NCBI GenBank assembly: GCA_008711295.1
Contig: VUYV01000099.1
Span: 2,335,240-2,399,239 of the forward strand
Reading direction: 5' to 3'
DNA: 64,000 nt
From: Anarhynchus alexandrinus
Taxonomy: Eukaryota > Chordata > Aves > Charadriiformes > Charadriidae
The notes below the pieces were generated by a model. It did not search any database and was not told the DNA's origin. It was given only the letters and a program-made list of their open reading frames with translations. Of the stretch, positions 11,541 through 22,500 are shown in pieces (the stretch's first letter is position 1; each line of letters starts with the position of its first letter). Made by a program: the position numbers and the translations under genes.

Positions 11541-12130
11541 TCCTGAAGGAGACTTCAGCAGCGCCGGCTTTCAGCGTCTGACCCAGTGCTTTAAAAACCT
11601 GGGTGCCGTGCGGAAGGCTCTCTTGTTCAGGGACCCGCATTCTGACTTTGATTAAGTGATGGACATGAAAACACACACAGACACAAACACAGTGCGAGGC
11701 AACGTCCCCAGAGGAATGGGAAAAAAAGAGAGATAAAAACCAAACAGCCGTTTTCACCCCCCAAACCGTATAATTTTGTGTAAATTTTTACTTTAAACAT
11801 CTCTTTTTTTCCTGAGCCGTGATATAGGCCCTGTCAAAACCAGGGCCAATTACTGCCATTAGGTTCCCATTATGTCACTGCTTCTCCCCCCATTATGAAG
11901 GTCTTCGGCACACAGAGCTATAATCTTCACTCACTCTCGCTCCATCACTCCCAGAAGGAACAAAATTGTTTAAAAAAAAATAAAGCCTTTATTTTGCCCC
12001 TGTCAACTCTGAAAAGGAAGGAAGGGAAAAAGAGAGAGAAAGAAACTGGTAAAGTTTTTAACTGTGAGGTTGCCAAAAGGACCGAGAAAAACCGTTTAGC
12101 ACAGCCGAGGCGTATGAAAGCAGGGCTGGC
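11541..12130. promoter_or_regulatory. Candidate conserved non-coding element
   Basis: The core at 11750-11910 is AT-rich and non-repetitive: GTATAATTTTGTGTAAATTT, GAGCCGTGATATAGGCCCTG, CCAATTACTGCCATTAGG and CCCATTATGTCACTG. It includes a near-palindrome CCCTGTCAAAACCAGGG (11830-11846). The right part (11980-12110) is purine-rich. The motif density suggests a regulatory element; conservation is untested. Confidence 0.4.
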
Positions 12131-12434
12131 AGGAGGACTCTGCGGGATCACCCAAACGAGTCACTCTCCTTATCCCTGACTGGGGAGATATTTGCTTCTC
12201 TTCCCCTTGGCCAAAGCAGACCTGTGGTAAGCCTGATCCAGTCACTGGGAATAGAGAAACAGAGAATGGCTGTTGGGAGCAGCACACATGCCGAAATTCA
12301 TGTTCAACATCACACTCCTCGCACCAGGGGTTACCTCATGCCAGGGGTCACAGTGATCTGCTGCGAAAGCAACCACCCCGTCTGCTTCCAAATACCGACC
12401 AGCCTCTTCACCCAAAGTGCTGGCATCAAGCCTA

Positions 12435-12529
12435 GAATTGATCTGATGCACATGGACCTGACATCTGCTGCCGTNGGAATTGATCTGAGAGTGTCCTTGG
12501 ATGCACATGGACCTGACATCTGCTGCCGT
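12435..12529. other. Assembly gap with duplicated, indel-differing flanks
   Basis: Around the single N at 12475 the words GAATTGATCTGA and TGCACATGGACCTGACATCT each occur twice (12435-12474 and 12477-12529). The left copy lacks 13 bases present in the right copy between these words. The copies look like two alleles, or overlapping contig ends that differ by a 13-bp indel, joined by an N. Confidence 0.8.
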
Positions 12530-13533
12530 CAAGGCAGAGACTGCAGGATCATGCCCAGGAAGGACGACTAGCTCTAGAGGGCTGAGATGACCATGTTCTG
12601 AGTCCTCAGGAACAGAAGCCCACAAGACCCACCAATGAATACACCTGGAAGTGGAGATCAGCAAGGGTGTTAGACAGCTCATGAAGAATGATGAGGGACA
12701 GGCGCTTGCGGGGGCTGCTCGCTTGTCAAAGAAAGGGCAGCCCTGGTCCAGGGGCTCAGGGGAATGTGTCATCCCAAACACATTCACACTTGGCCACAGC
12801 TAGCCAAGACCACATGCTTGGACATCAGAAGAGGGCTACTAGGCATGTCCTCAAAAGCTATGCCAGTGCTCTCAAGTCCTGCTTCTCCCTGGGATGCTGG
12901 GAGAGGGAGTGCAGTGTCTCCAGCCTGCAGTATGTTCAGTGCTCAGGCACAAAGTGCAGTGGGTGCTGACTCCAGGGAGAGCAGCAAGAGGCTCTGCCCC
13001 ATCGCGCCCATTGCTGCATGTCCAAGCACCCTGTGTCTTCCTTGATGCTGATCACTGCTTTTTCTTAATCCCGCTATCCTGCATTTTATGTGAGGTTCAT
13101 GTGAAAGCCAAGGGGTGGATCTACCCCAGCTGCTATCAGAGCTGGATATGGTCAGAATAGCCCCAATAAAATGAATGACTAGAGACATTGAAATGCAATA
13201 CGCAAGCCATCTCCCTCAGTGCCAGTTAATTCAGTCCTAGGGCTCCATTTTGGTCAAGACTGGAGGTGGAAGCAGCATGGGAATCTGATGCAGTATCAAA
13301 TAACAGCAGCAACTCAGACCAAAGCATCCAGGGAGAGCCATTGCTAAGCCACCACATAGAGCTCAGGGCCCTGAGATGTGAGGAAGGAGCACACGTCCTT
13401 TCCACCCAGCTGCACTTCTTCCCTGTGCCCTTGCTCACATGCAGTTCCCCAGACACCGACTACAAATCTTCCAAACCTTTCTCTGTTCCCATTTGTATCC
13501 CTGCCTCCCATTGAAAAGTGCTAAACCCAGCAG

Positions 13534-13581
13534 CTCCCCTCCCAGACCCTTCCTCTCCCCTCCCAGACCCTTCCTCTCCCC
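13534..13581. repeat. 21-bp tandem repeat, about 2.3 copies
   Basis: The unit CTCCCCTCCCAGACCCTTCCT occurs at 13534-13554 and 13555-13575, followed by a partial copy. C/T-rich minisatellite-like duplication. Confidence 0.9.
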
Positions 13582-13850
13582 TTGTGGCTCCCGCACCCCT
13601 CTCTGGGGACCCCCTGCAGATGACAGCATCTGGCAACTCTGGAGCGGCGGCGAAGGGGCACAATTTGCCCCTAAACAAAGAAACATCATCTCTGCTAAAG
13701 CGATTTCCACCCTCAGTGAGACCTCACAGAGCCATCCTCCCTTTGAATGCAAAGGTCTCGCCCATTCCTCCGCAGAAGAGAGGGAGGGAAAGAAAGGGAA
13801 CAGCAAAAGAAAAGGCGTGGGGGGGCCGGGGAGGGACACACAGTGACAGA

Positions 13851-15289
13851 CACTTTGGCTTTCCCGAGCGAAAGGCTGAGCCAGTGCAATGAAAGCGCTC
13901 AACAGCGGCCCACTGAGCTGTCACTTATGCGAGCCTGTGTGTGCAAGACACAGAAGAGGGCCTGCGCCCGCCAATCGCCCCGCTTTCCACCAAGCCCCCT
14001 TTTGTTTTTGTTTAAATCAAATCAAGGGCCGCTTTAAGATGTGCAGCAAAGCAATTTGCTGAGTATTCTTCTCCCCTGTCATGCCAGCAGCAGCCCCTGG
14101 TAACTGGGAGGCTGCTCTCCCCGGGGAGCTGCGGGCTGGGGAGGGAGCCCTGCCAGGGGGCACGGCGAAACGCAGGGCAAGCGGGCACCGGGACGCTGCT
14201 GCGAGCGGCAACTCTCCCTGCTTGTCTGCTAGCCTGGGAAGTGGCAAGCTTGAGCTGCAGCGGAGGGCTTGGAGGGGCCCACACGCTCCAGTGTGTGACC
14301 TCCCCTCCTGGCTGCAGGTGTCAGTGGACTGGAGACACCGGCTAAAATGGGTATGAAGCGGAGATGCAAAGGCTGCGGTGAAGCTATGGCTTTGCTGTTG
14401 CCCACTGCCCCCATGGCCCAGCTTCTGCAGAGCAGGACAGAGCAGCCTGGGTCCAGGGACAGCCTGGATTTGCTCTGATGGGAAGCAAAGGTCCTCCCGC
14501 CCCGGCCTCCAGCCAACCCATCTGTGGATGGAGACCTGGAGTGTTCAACAGCCAAGGACAAGGACTGGGCTCGAGCTCTGCACCCACCCCTCTGCCAGCT
14601 CCATGCGCCCAATATGAGCACTGGGAGGGGAAACAGGCATGGGGCCATCCTTGTAGGTCTTTCCCTGAGGTTTCTGCTGGGGAAAAGTTGCTGCTGCTGT
14701 GCCGCAAGTGTGGGAGAAGAGAACTTACTGAGGAGGAAGGCTGAGGAAGGCTAATGTTTCTCAAAGAGGCCATAGGAAGGCCGTGAGGATTACAGATGAG
14801 CAAAACCCTGCTTCAGTAGCAGGCAAATCGCTGGAAAACGTTCCAGAATTAACAACTGTATTCAGATGGCCACGACTTAACACACCCCACGCAGGGAGCC
14901 TCCTGCAAAGGCAAATGCTCTCTTCTCCGTGGGAATTGTTCGAGTGTCTCAGCTCAACAACTGGCCGGCAAGTTTTTGGGGCTTTCTAAACGTCTTTGAC
15001 AGAGGAGTTCCCAAGTGAGCACCTAGGACAGCTGGAGTCATCAATGGGAAAAAGGCAGGATTCTCCCCAAAAGAGCCATGGTAACCATAACCTGGGAGAC
15101 ACACGTGTGCATCAGCAGCCCGCAGCAGGGACCCCGTGTCCCACACCAGTCCCCACACCCCTGCTGCAAACGGGAGGTTTCATGTGAACCACAGCCACCA
15201 TCCGAGGTGGGGAGCAACCTTTTTCCCAAAGCGAATGAAAATACCTTTTTTTGTAGAGGACAAATAAAAACGGTGACAAAGGACATATA
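13851..15289. other. Unique intronic sequence, no gene
   Basis: The first 450 bp have somewhat raised GC and CpG, with an AT-rich core at 14015-14065. The remainder is ordinary. No repeat or coding similarity is recognised. Confidence 0.45.
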
Positions 15290-15600
15290 CAAACCGGGGA
15301 GTAGAATAGGAGTAGTTTTAATAAATTAATGCTTACTACTCCTTTCCTTGGGTAAAGGAAGAAGGAGATTAAATGAAGAAGTGAAGATGAAGGGGAAAAA
15401 ACCCCTTACAATTGATAAAAAGGCAATAGTTATAGACAACGCAGAGTTAACCCCTGGGAGTCCTTGCCACATGATAGCGCTGAGAGGAAAAACCCCACTT
15501 AAACAGGATAATGAAAACATGCCAGGTTATATCAACAAGAGTAAAGAAAAACTGCCATTGTCATTTTTTAAAGGAGTACACACTCTTTCAACTGAGTGAG
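15290..15600. promoter_or_regulatory. Candidate conserved non-coding element
   Basis: A purine- and AT-rich block with TTTTAATAAATTAATGC at 15314-15330, TTACAATTGATAAAAAGG near 15405 and AGGATAATGAAAAC. A loose inverted repeat, GGAGTAG (15308-15314) against CTACTCC (15336-15342), brackets the AT core. Weak, inferential. Confidence 0.3.
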
Positions 15601-15822
15601 AAAAAGTTCCCCTGTGGCCCATTTATTCCAAAATTACATGCCTTTCTGAACCATCCTCTAAGTCAGCCAGCATGTCCTGCCCCAGACAGGACACTGGGCT
15701 TCACGGACACCGTCTTGATTTCAGGTGTGTGTTTTTTACGTGTGCCCTGCCCTCGCTGCCCCCGCATCCCGGAGCCTCCCCATCCCAATGGCTTCCAAGG
15801 GGTTAAAATAAAACTTCTCCCC

Positions 15823-15843
15823 AAGAAGAAGAAGAAGAAGAAA
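15823..15843. repeat. (GAA)n microsatellite
   Basis: Seven AAG/GAA units followed by a purine-rich tract. Confidence 0.85.
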
Positions 15844-15859
15844 GAGCCAGAGAGAGAAA

Positions 15860-16230
15860 GTTAATTGAAAATGCTGTTTAATTTTTCAGCTCCACTGGAT
15901 TACACTGTGGCACAGATGGTTCATCAAGACAGTCTCTGTCTGTATCACTGTCCGTCCCAGCCTCTCCCCCCATCGTGCAGAAGGGAGGGGGAGGAAAAAA
16001 ACACAGCAGGCAGTGGCTGAAAAAAAAAAAAAAAAGAAAAAAAAAGGCAACTTAACACAAAAGAGCATTCTGTGCAGCTCTTTTCAAGGCGCTGGGACAA
16101 TGCTCCCAACTTGATCCTTTCATAAAGAAAACGTTTCGGGGTCAGAAAACAGGACACATTAAGCCCAGAGAAGCACATTGGCCATTTTACCGCTGACTTC
16201 GTGGCTAGCTGGAGGGCTGCACCGGAGTTG
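15860..16230. promoter_or_regulatory. Candidate conserved non-coding element
   Basis: The left part (15860-15955) carries TTAATTGAAAATGC, TGTTTAATTTTTC and GACAGTCTCTGTCTG. The right part (16048-16215) carries ACATTAAGCCC and TTTCATAAAG. They are separated by A-rich low-complexity sequence at 16019-16046. Inferred. Confidence 0.3.
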
Positions 16231-16369
16231 GGTTGTTTTAGTTGTTTTTAAAGGCAGCAGCCCTGTAGGAACAATCGCATTTGGGGTTTGGGGTGGCCTC
16301 GGCTCCCACCCGCCCGCACCACCCCGTGCTCCAGCGCAGCTCACCCATCCCTCTCTGCTGAGAAAAGTC

Positions 16370-17180
16370 TAACGGAGATGAAAGGCAGCCTCTTTAACTG
16401 GATTACCCTAACAAGCAACCAAACCAAAGAGACTAAGCAACAGCTAATTAAAGCTGTTCAGATACACAGAGCAAATCCTTCCTCCTGCTCGTCCTTCTCT
16501 CGCTCAGCTCAATTCATTCATATTTCCCCTTATGCCTTATTAATTACTCGGTCGCTGCTCTAGGGGAGAAGGGGAGGGGGAAGGGAGGCAGGTGGGGAGT
16601 GTGAGAAAGGGGACCAAACCTATCCATGGGTCAGATTTTCAGCATTGATTTGGCTTTTGCCACGGCTGCAACCCATTGATTCTTAAGCTTAAATTGATGA
16701 TTAGCACTTTCTGATTGAAATAACTCCTGGATCCTTGCAAAGAAAAAAAACCCAAACTTCTTTTGTGTAATAATTTGCTCTGCTAATCAAGCTATTTTCC
16801 AGAGGGCCAGGGAAGATAAAACTCTCTCATTTTTAATTCCCAGTAAGCACCATGTCTCTAGCTAAGGTGGGAAGAGGGGGCAAAGCAAAAAGTTGAATTT
16901 TTGCACATACCACTTTCTCAGCTGTGTAGCTGTTGCACATGGGGTAACGGCCAAATCGTAACTCCTGAGGAAAATTCAAACCAAAGCTTTTTCAAAGATG
17001 ACATGCATCTGGGGGATATTTTTGGTTGCATTTTCCATACCAGGTAGATAAGATACAGAAAGGCCAAACCATAAAGTTTTGATGTCAAATGAGAGAGATT
17101 CTGAACATCTTAGAAGACTCCTGGCTAAGCATCCAGGAGACAGCTTTGGACTCCTTTACAACAAAACCCCTTTTCTCTGT
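16370..17180. promoter_or_regulatory. Candidate conserved non-coding element cluster
   Basis: Two AT-rich blocks flank a G-rich tract (16563-16612). The left one has CAGCTAATTAAAGCTG at 16440-16455 (TAATTA with imperfect flanking dyad), CAATTCATTCATATT and TTATTAATTACTCGG near 16540. The right one (16630-16860) has CCCATTGATTC, TTAAATTGATGATTAGCAC, GTGTAATAATTTGC and GCTAATCAAGC. The density of TAAT/ATTA/GATTAG cores is high, and no repeat debris is present. Confidence 0.45.
16563..16612 (+). other. G-quadruplex-type G-rich tract
   Basis: Runs of GGGG, GGGG, GGGGG and GGG separated by one to four bases at 16563-16585, continued by GGTGGGG and GGGG. This satisfies the usual G3+N1-7 quadruplex pattern on the plus strand, which is the non-template strand only for a plus-strand transcript. 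Confidence 0.6.
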
Positions 17181-17914
17181 TTCCTCTTAGTAAAACGAAT
17201 ATTGCCTTGGCCCCAACACTGCTAGCAAGGTGTGGAGAAAGGGCTGTTCACATGCTCTGCACGAGGCCAGATCCCCGTCGCCCCATCCCATCACGTCAGC
17301 ACACACTGCACCACCAGGAAACTTCTGACTTTCCAACTAGAGGAGGTTTCTCCAACATGAAGGAGACCCAGGCACTCCAGAGGAGTCCAAAAGGCAGTCA
17401 ATAAGCAATCATTTTTCTGCAACCAGAGATTAGATTGGAAACTGCAACCTTCATTCCCACTGCCTCTGGACAGAGGAGAGACAGGAGGCTCTGTAGCAGA
17501 TCACTGTCCCTCAGGTATAGCACTTTCTGGATAGTTATTAAACGGAGACTCATAATCAGGCAGATTGGGGGCAACGGTGCCATTTCACAGCCTGGATGAC
17601 TGAGGTCCAGGAAAACTGAGCAGCTTTGTCAAAGTCACAGGAGCAGCCCAGCGCAGACTTGCAATGCCATGCAGGAGCCGGGTTGGCACTCGGCTTCCTG
17701 CCCTCTGCTGAAAATAAACCTCAGAAGAAAGCAATTCAGATGGTTTCACGCTAGGGAGGAGCATACGGGTGGGAAAAGAGCCGGGTCAACTACCAGGGCC
17801 CTGGGATGACTGATGCACCCACCGTGGCCGCCCTGCTCCAGGATGCTCCCATTGTCTGCGCTGCAACCACAGCTGCCTTTCATGATTAAGAGGAGGGAAA
17901 GGGAAGCTCCACCT
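17181..17914. other. Unique sequence with an old SINE-like tail
   Basis: No gene is seen. The stretch 17560-17705 resembles a MIR/L2-type tail and is listed separately; the rest is unremarkable. Confidence 0.45.
17560..17705 (+). mobile_element. Possible MIR/L2-type ancient repeat tail
   Basis: The order of words CCATTTCACAG, GACTGAGGTCCAGG, CAAAGTCACAGG, GCAGGAGCCGGGTTGGCAC follows the well-known pattern of MIR/L2 ends: CATTTTACAG, AAACTGAGGC, AAGGTCACACAG, GCAGAGCCGGGATT. The match is diverged, with no target duplication, consistent with a very old insertion. Confidence 0.4.
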
Positions 17915-18020
17915 TAGAAGGATCACAAATCCACGTTTAATTACTCCTAACAAGGTAATTATCGTGTATGGCGTGATGACACAAACATTTCCCGGGCCCC
18001 GGCACCTTGGGAGCTGTGTT
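17915..18020. promoter_or_regulatory. Candidate conserved non-coding element
   Basis: The short block ACGTTTAATTACTCCTAAC, AAGGTAATTATCGTG, GGCGTGATGACACAAACA contains two ATTA/TAATTA cores 20 bp apart and a TGACA word. Inferred. Confidence 0.35.
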
Positions 18021-18179
18021 TTAAAAAAGCACACCTGCCTCCACGACCCGCTCCCTGCTGCCTTCTCCTCGGCACGTGCGGTGTGCGGGCAGCTGCCGTG
18101 CCATTGCCGGCAGGCGCGGGCACCCGGGAGCATCCTTAGCTGCTGCCTGCACGGGTATCGTTAGCACTACGGAAAAGCC

Positions 18180-18740
18180 ATCATTATTCTTGGGTTGGGA
18201 CATGTGCTTGGGATTTCAGGCGGAAGGACATGCCTGGCTTCGTATAAGAAGGTACTTTCTGCCATTATATTTTTTTTCTTTGCTTTTGAAGAGGACCTGC
18301 CGGCTTCCCGCCTCCCATCTCACCTGCCGTAAACAGGGTACCGAGAGGTGGAAGAGCCGGAGCGGCCAAGAGGGAGAGGAGGCTGGAGGGGGAGGGGGAG
18401 CAGAGATGACTGGAGGGAGGTCGAGAGAGGAACGAAGAAAGAGGAAAGAAAAGAAAAACCCAGCAGTGCACCATGTTGCATTGTTCACGCTCAGACCTTC
18501 AATTTGCTCTCTGCATTCTCCTGCAGCGGGGAGAATGTTACGCTGGCTTAAGAGACAAATCGGACACAAAATAAAGACCAAGCACTCAGCAGTAAAGCAA
18601 TTATCGCAACATTTTATGCCGGGCCTGTTCCTTTTGAAGGCAGCCTGGTGCTGCCCGCATGTACCTTAACCCGTTCCTAATAACCATAAAGTCACCATTA
18701 TTTACGGTACAAGACATTAAATAAATAATGAAAAAGCTGC
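18180..18740. promoter_or_regulatory. Candidate conserved non-coding element
   Basis: The right half (18590-18740) is the conserved-looking part: AAAGCAATTATCGC, TTTTATGCCGGGCC, CCTAATAACCATAAAGTCACC, ATTATTTACGG and ATTAAATAAATAATG. The middle (18345-18440) is a purine-rich GGA/GAG tract with quadruplex potential (AGGCTGGAGGGGGAGGGGGAG near 18380). Inferred from composition. Confidence 0.35.
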
Positions 18741-21600
18741 CGGCGACGGAGCGAGGCAAGTGGGGGTTGCAGGGAATCTCCCGAGACCAGAGCTGGCACT
18801 GGCTTAACCTGCGCTGCAGGAGGCAGAGGAAAACAACTTCGCCGGACCCGGGGAAGGGAGGATGCATTTTTATTTTGGGGTGGCACCTCAGGCCCTGGGA
18901 TCAGTCAGAGAGTAAAAAATTAGATTGTGGGGTTTTTTTTCAAAGAAGAGAAAAGCGAAACCGAGTTGCATGGGACTCACGGGCAAGCCACAAACCAAAA
19001 ATGTTCCTGCGAGAAGAAGGAGGGGTGGGAGGGCCAGATTCTGACCTCTACCGTGCTGGCGTAAATACCAGCGTAATGCTGCTGGAGCCAGGAGCTCCTG
19101 CAGGCTCTCAGGATGTAACTGCGGCCGAGAAGTGAGTCCCCTACAAGGAGACATCCACTCCCATCTCTCTTAAATTGAGAGGTAAATAGATAAAAATCAA
19201 ATATGAACATAAATACAGATCACGGCAGGAGTTCCCATGGCCGTGGTTCAGGTTAATGTACAAACAAAGGAAATACATCCTCCTTGACCTCCACCTCTTG
19301 CCACCGAGTCCACACAGCCCCACCAGGAGCCAACATCTGCCCTCAAAGGTCTGCTGACTAGTTTCATACATGAACATCTCAACAGGTCTGTTTTCAAGGT
19401 CTAGCTGCTTTCCGTGAAACCTGTTGAACCCCTCTGTCTCTTGACAATCTCCCTTTTCTGAGCAACACTAGGTCATGCTCTGGGCATGAGTGGGTTTGGC
19501 CATGCCACTCTGACCACCCTCAGCAGCTTGGGCTGGTGTAGGCACCTCCTTTGCCCCCCAGAGCCACACTAACCTTGTGTCAACACCCCAGGGAACTTGC
19601 TCTGCAGTGGTACAGCAGCTCCTACCCTCCACCTTGTGGTTCTACAGGTGGTGACAGACACACGGAAAGCAGGACACTGTACACTATCTTCCCCAGAACC
19701 TTGGGTCATTTCCAAAGTTCCTCACAATGAGGGATACAAAGCGCCTGCAGCTGCCGGCAATGCCTGCCCAATGTAGGAGCAGACTGAATTCTTTGCAGGC
19801 ATATCCTTGGGTTATGGTGAAGTTCCTGAAAGGGATGGTGAGTCTTCCTTGTCCACCAATTCTGTCTTCTGACTGATTTCTAAAACAGACCCTTACAGCT
19901 GAGTATGGACAGGGTGAACATGGACACCTCCATGCCAAACACCAGCTGAAGGTGCTGGGCTTATATCAGAGACTGAAAGTAGGAAAAATTTGATCATGTC
20001 CTTCTGCACAGTGACTCTGAGAAGCCGCTTTATATCTCTCAAGGCAATCAATATGAACTTTGATACTGTTTTAAAGATGAAGAAAACTCCACACCAGGTA
20101 GAAAGGGCATATGACAAGACTACTCCAAGAAAAGTGATTTATAACTTGTGTTTTTACCAAGTAAGTACTGTTCAGGGGAAAGATAAAATATTCTCAGAAA
20201 TGCGCAAACGCAATTTGGAAAGATAGAAGCACACCTTGCCCTGCGCAGACTGTACCCTTGCACAGCTGCTGGCATGCTGCTGGTGAGCTCTCCTGGGCTC
20301 TTCTCTGCTGCAGTTTCATTTGGCTGCCCAAATTTGTTAACAGACTCAACTTTAGAAGAAAAATTCAGGATTAAATGAGACTCATTTCAAACCATTCTTT
20401 GTGTTGTGAAAATTCCTCCCAAATTATATTGAAATAAGGCTTGGGAAAAGGTGTTGCCCCTGGGACAGGACTGAAGTTCTGGATCTTCTGACTTTTGAGG
20501 AACAGAGATGGGTTCTTTATATTTGTAGAATAGGAAACATCTCCACTTGTAAGAGCTAAGACCTGCTCCTGACACTGTCTCATCACCTTGCTCTGCTGCT
20601 TCTGAAGGACGCACAAGAAGAAGAACTTATTTCACTGCCAAGTGCCCACTGGTCTGGCAGCATACATACCTCTGCGACATAAAATGTTTCTGATCAAACA
20701 CAAAGATTGTTGGTTTTATTTTCTTTAAACCAGCATCTTTATATTACCTGAGAATTTGTACATATGATCTAGAATTCAGGATTTGCCTCAAAAATGGAAA
20801 ACAATCACGTGAAAGCATATTCCCTCTCTTTCTATGAGCTCTTCCACATTTTTCTCCAAGTTTGTCCCACAAAGAACTGCAGCAACGAGGAGAAGAGGGC
20901 AGTGTTTGATTTTTAATATCAGAGATGTGCATCTGAATGGCCCGTGTTAGGAGAGATGAGATCTGCTCTTGGAAGTGCAGGTTTGTGTTTTTCTTAAGTC
21001 TACTCAAAACAAAAGAAAATAAGCTCTTCTGCAGCTGAGTGGGAGAGTAAAACGCGGCCACACACAAAAGAGGAAGGGCCATCTGCACCATCTGATACAA
21101 CCATGGAAGCTGGTACAGGTCCTCCCTACTACTGGGCAGATGGGGGACAAGAGCGACGCAGCGTCGCCACGTGTGAGAAGAACATGTTACTGGAGATGAT
21201 GACAAGCTGGAATGAGTGATGCTCCTCTCCCCCTGAGCTCTCCCCGACCAAGGCTGCCTGTGCAGAGAGGGTAATGTCCTGTCGCCTGTGCGCTGGGAAG
21301 GGGGTGAGCAGGGTGCAGAGGGAGGTGAACCAGCTCATGGAGGTCTCTGTGTGCTGCCCTCACTCCGTCACGGTGCTGCGAGGTTGGAGATTGCATGGCA
21401 CCCAATCGAGGGGTGCTGCAGTGTCTGGCCAGACAAGCCTTTCCAATGCCTGTGCCGTGGTGGCAACTGTGGCACTGTACGGGAAGAGCGGATGCGAGGT
21501 CTGCATCTTGGGGGGGGGGCACCAGGCACCCCATGCCCCCCTTTCACCCCGAGGTGACAAAGCGGAGCGCGGGGCAGGCAGGCACAGGGGCAGAGGCAGC
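18741..21600. other. Unique intronic sequence, no gene
   Basis: About 2.9 kb of unremarkable sequence. No transposable element, tandem repeat or coding similarity is recognised. The longer frames (for example 20744-21205, minus) have no domain. Confidence 0.5.
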
Positions 21601-21640
21601 TGCTCCCTGTAAGATCTGCTCCATTACACCCCGCAGAAAA

Positions 21641-21667
21641 GGGGAGAAGGGGTGGGAAGGGAGGGAG
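21641..21667 (+). other. G-quadruplex-type G-rich tract
   Basis: GGGG, GGGG, GGG, GGG and GGG separated by one to four bases fulfil the quadruplex pattern. Confidence 0.6.
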
Positions 21668-22500
21668 GAGGCGGATTTCTAGGCATGGGTGGGTCCATTC
21701 TTCACCAGCTTACGCAAGTCAAAGCTGCCACCGAGGTGGGGGGGACAAGCTAGGCGGGGGGTGGCCGGTGCTTCCCGGGGACAAGCCATTCAGGCAGGCT
21801 TGTGTTTCACACCCAGCACTTCAGATGGACATGCCCGTCTCGGAGCTACTGAGAAAGCAGCCGCCGGACCGTCCCCATCGTCCCCCCGCGACACCCTCTC
21901 CATGTGCCTGCCAAACAAGCAGGCTCTGGGATGACACTTTTTTTTTTTGGATGCCGAGCCCCAAAGCCAAACTGATGTCATTAAAGTGACTGCACACACA
22001 CACNTCCCGCCCCCTCGCCTCCCCAGCGCCCATCCACCAGGCTCAGCAGAAATGTAAACCTCCCCTCCTCTCCCCCGCAACAAAAGCCAAAGGCTTTCAA
22101 AGCCAAACCTGATTGAAATTCAAAAACTTTTTCAGCCCCTTTCCCTCCTCCCCACCTTGAAAAGAGAGTGTATAAAACAGGGAGACAAAAGCCTCCCCCA
22201 GCCCACCCTCCGTATTGTCTGGCCGGGGCGGGTTCGGGCCAGCGACAAGGGGCACCCAGCCCTGCGGGGGCCCTGCTCCCCGCTCCCGGCCGCTGCTCGC
22301 CCTCGGCCGGGGGGGGGGCCCGAGCGCCAAAACACACCCGCACGCACCAAAAATAAAACACTCCCAGCCTTTGTGCGGGGCACAAAGAAGAGCCCGGCGG
22401 TGATGGAGCCGAGCGCCGTGATTTACTCACCTGCCTCTCCAGCCCCCCGTGGATTTCTATGGGGCGAGGGGGAGGGGAGGGCTGGCCTTTGCTTTTAAAC
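21668..22500. other. GC-rich stretch with a CpG cluster and a gap
   Basis: A single N at 22004 lies next to a (CA)n run (21993-22003) and, unlike the other gaps, has no duplicated flank. Between about 22210 and 22350 I count about 16 CpG dinucleotides, with a nine-G run near 22309-22317. It could be a small CpG island, but no transcript evidence is visible. Confidence 0.45.

Larger units (their letters stand above)
12131..13850. other. Unique intronic sequence with a gap and a short tandem repeat
   Basis: No gene is seen. It contains the single-N gap at 12475 and a 21-bp unit repeated about 2.3 times at 13534-13581 (CTCCCCTCCCAGACCC...). The latter encodes a 7-residue proline/serine repeat in one frame but is not a credible protein. 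Confidence 0.5.

Noticed and set aside
12242..12787. 181-codon minus-strand frame across the N at 12475
   Set aside because: Crosses an assembly gap with a duplicated flank, so the frame is partly artificial.
18076..18669. 197-codon open frame
   Set aside because: Passes through a purine-rich low-complexity tract (KRKEKK-type translation) and a candidate non-coding element; no recognised domain.
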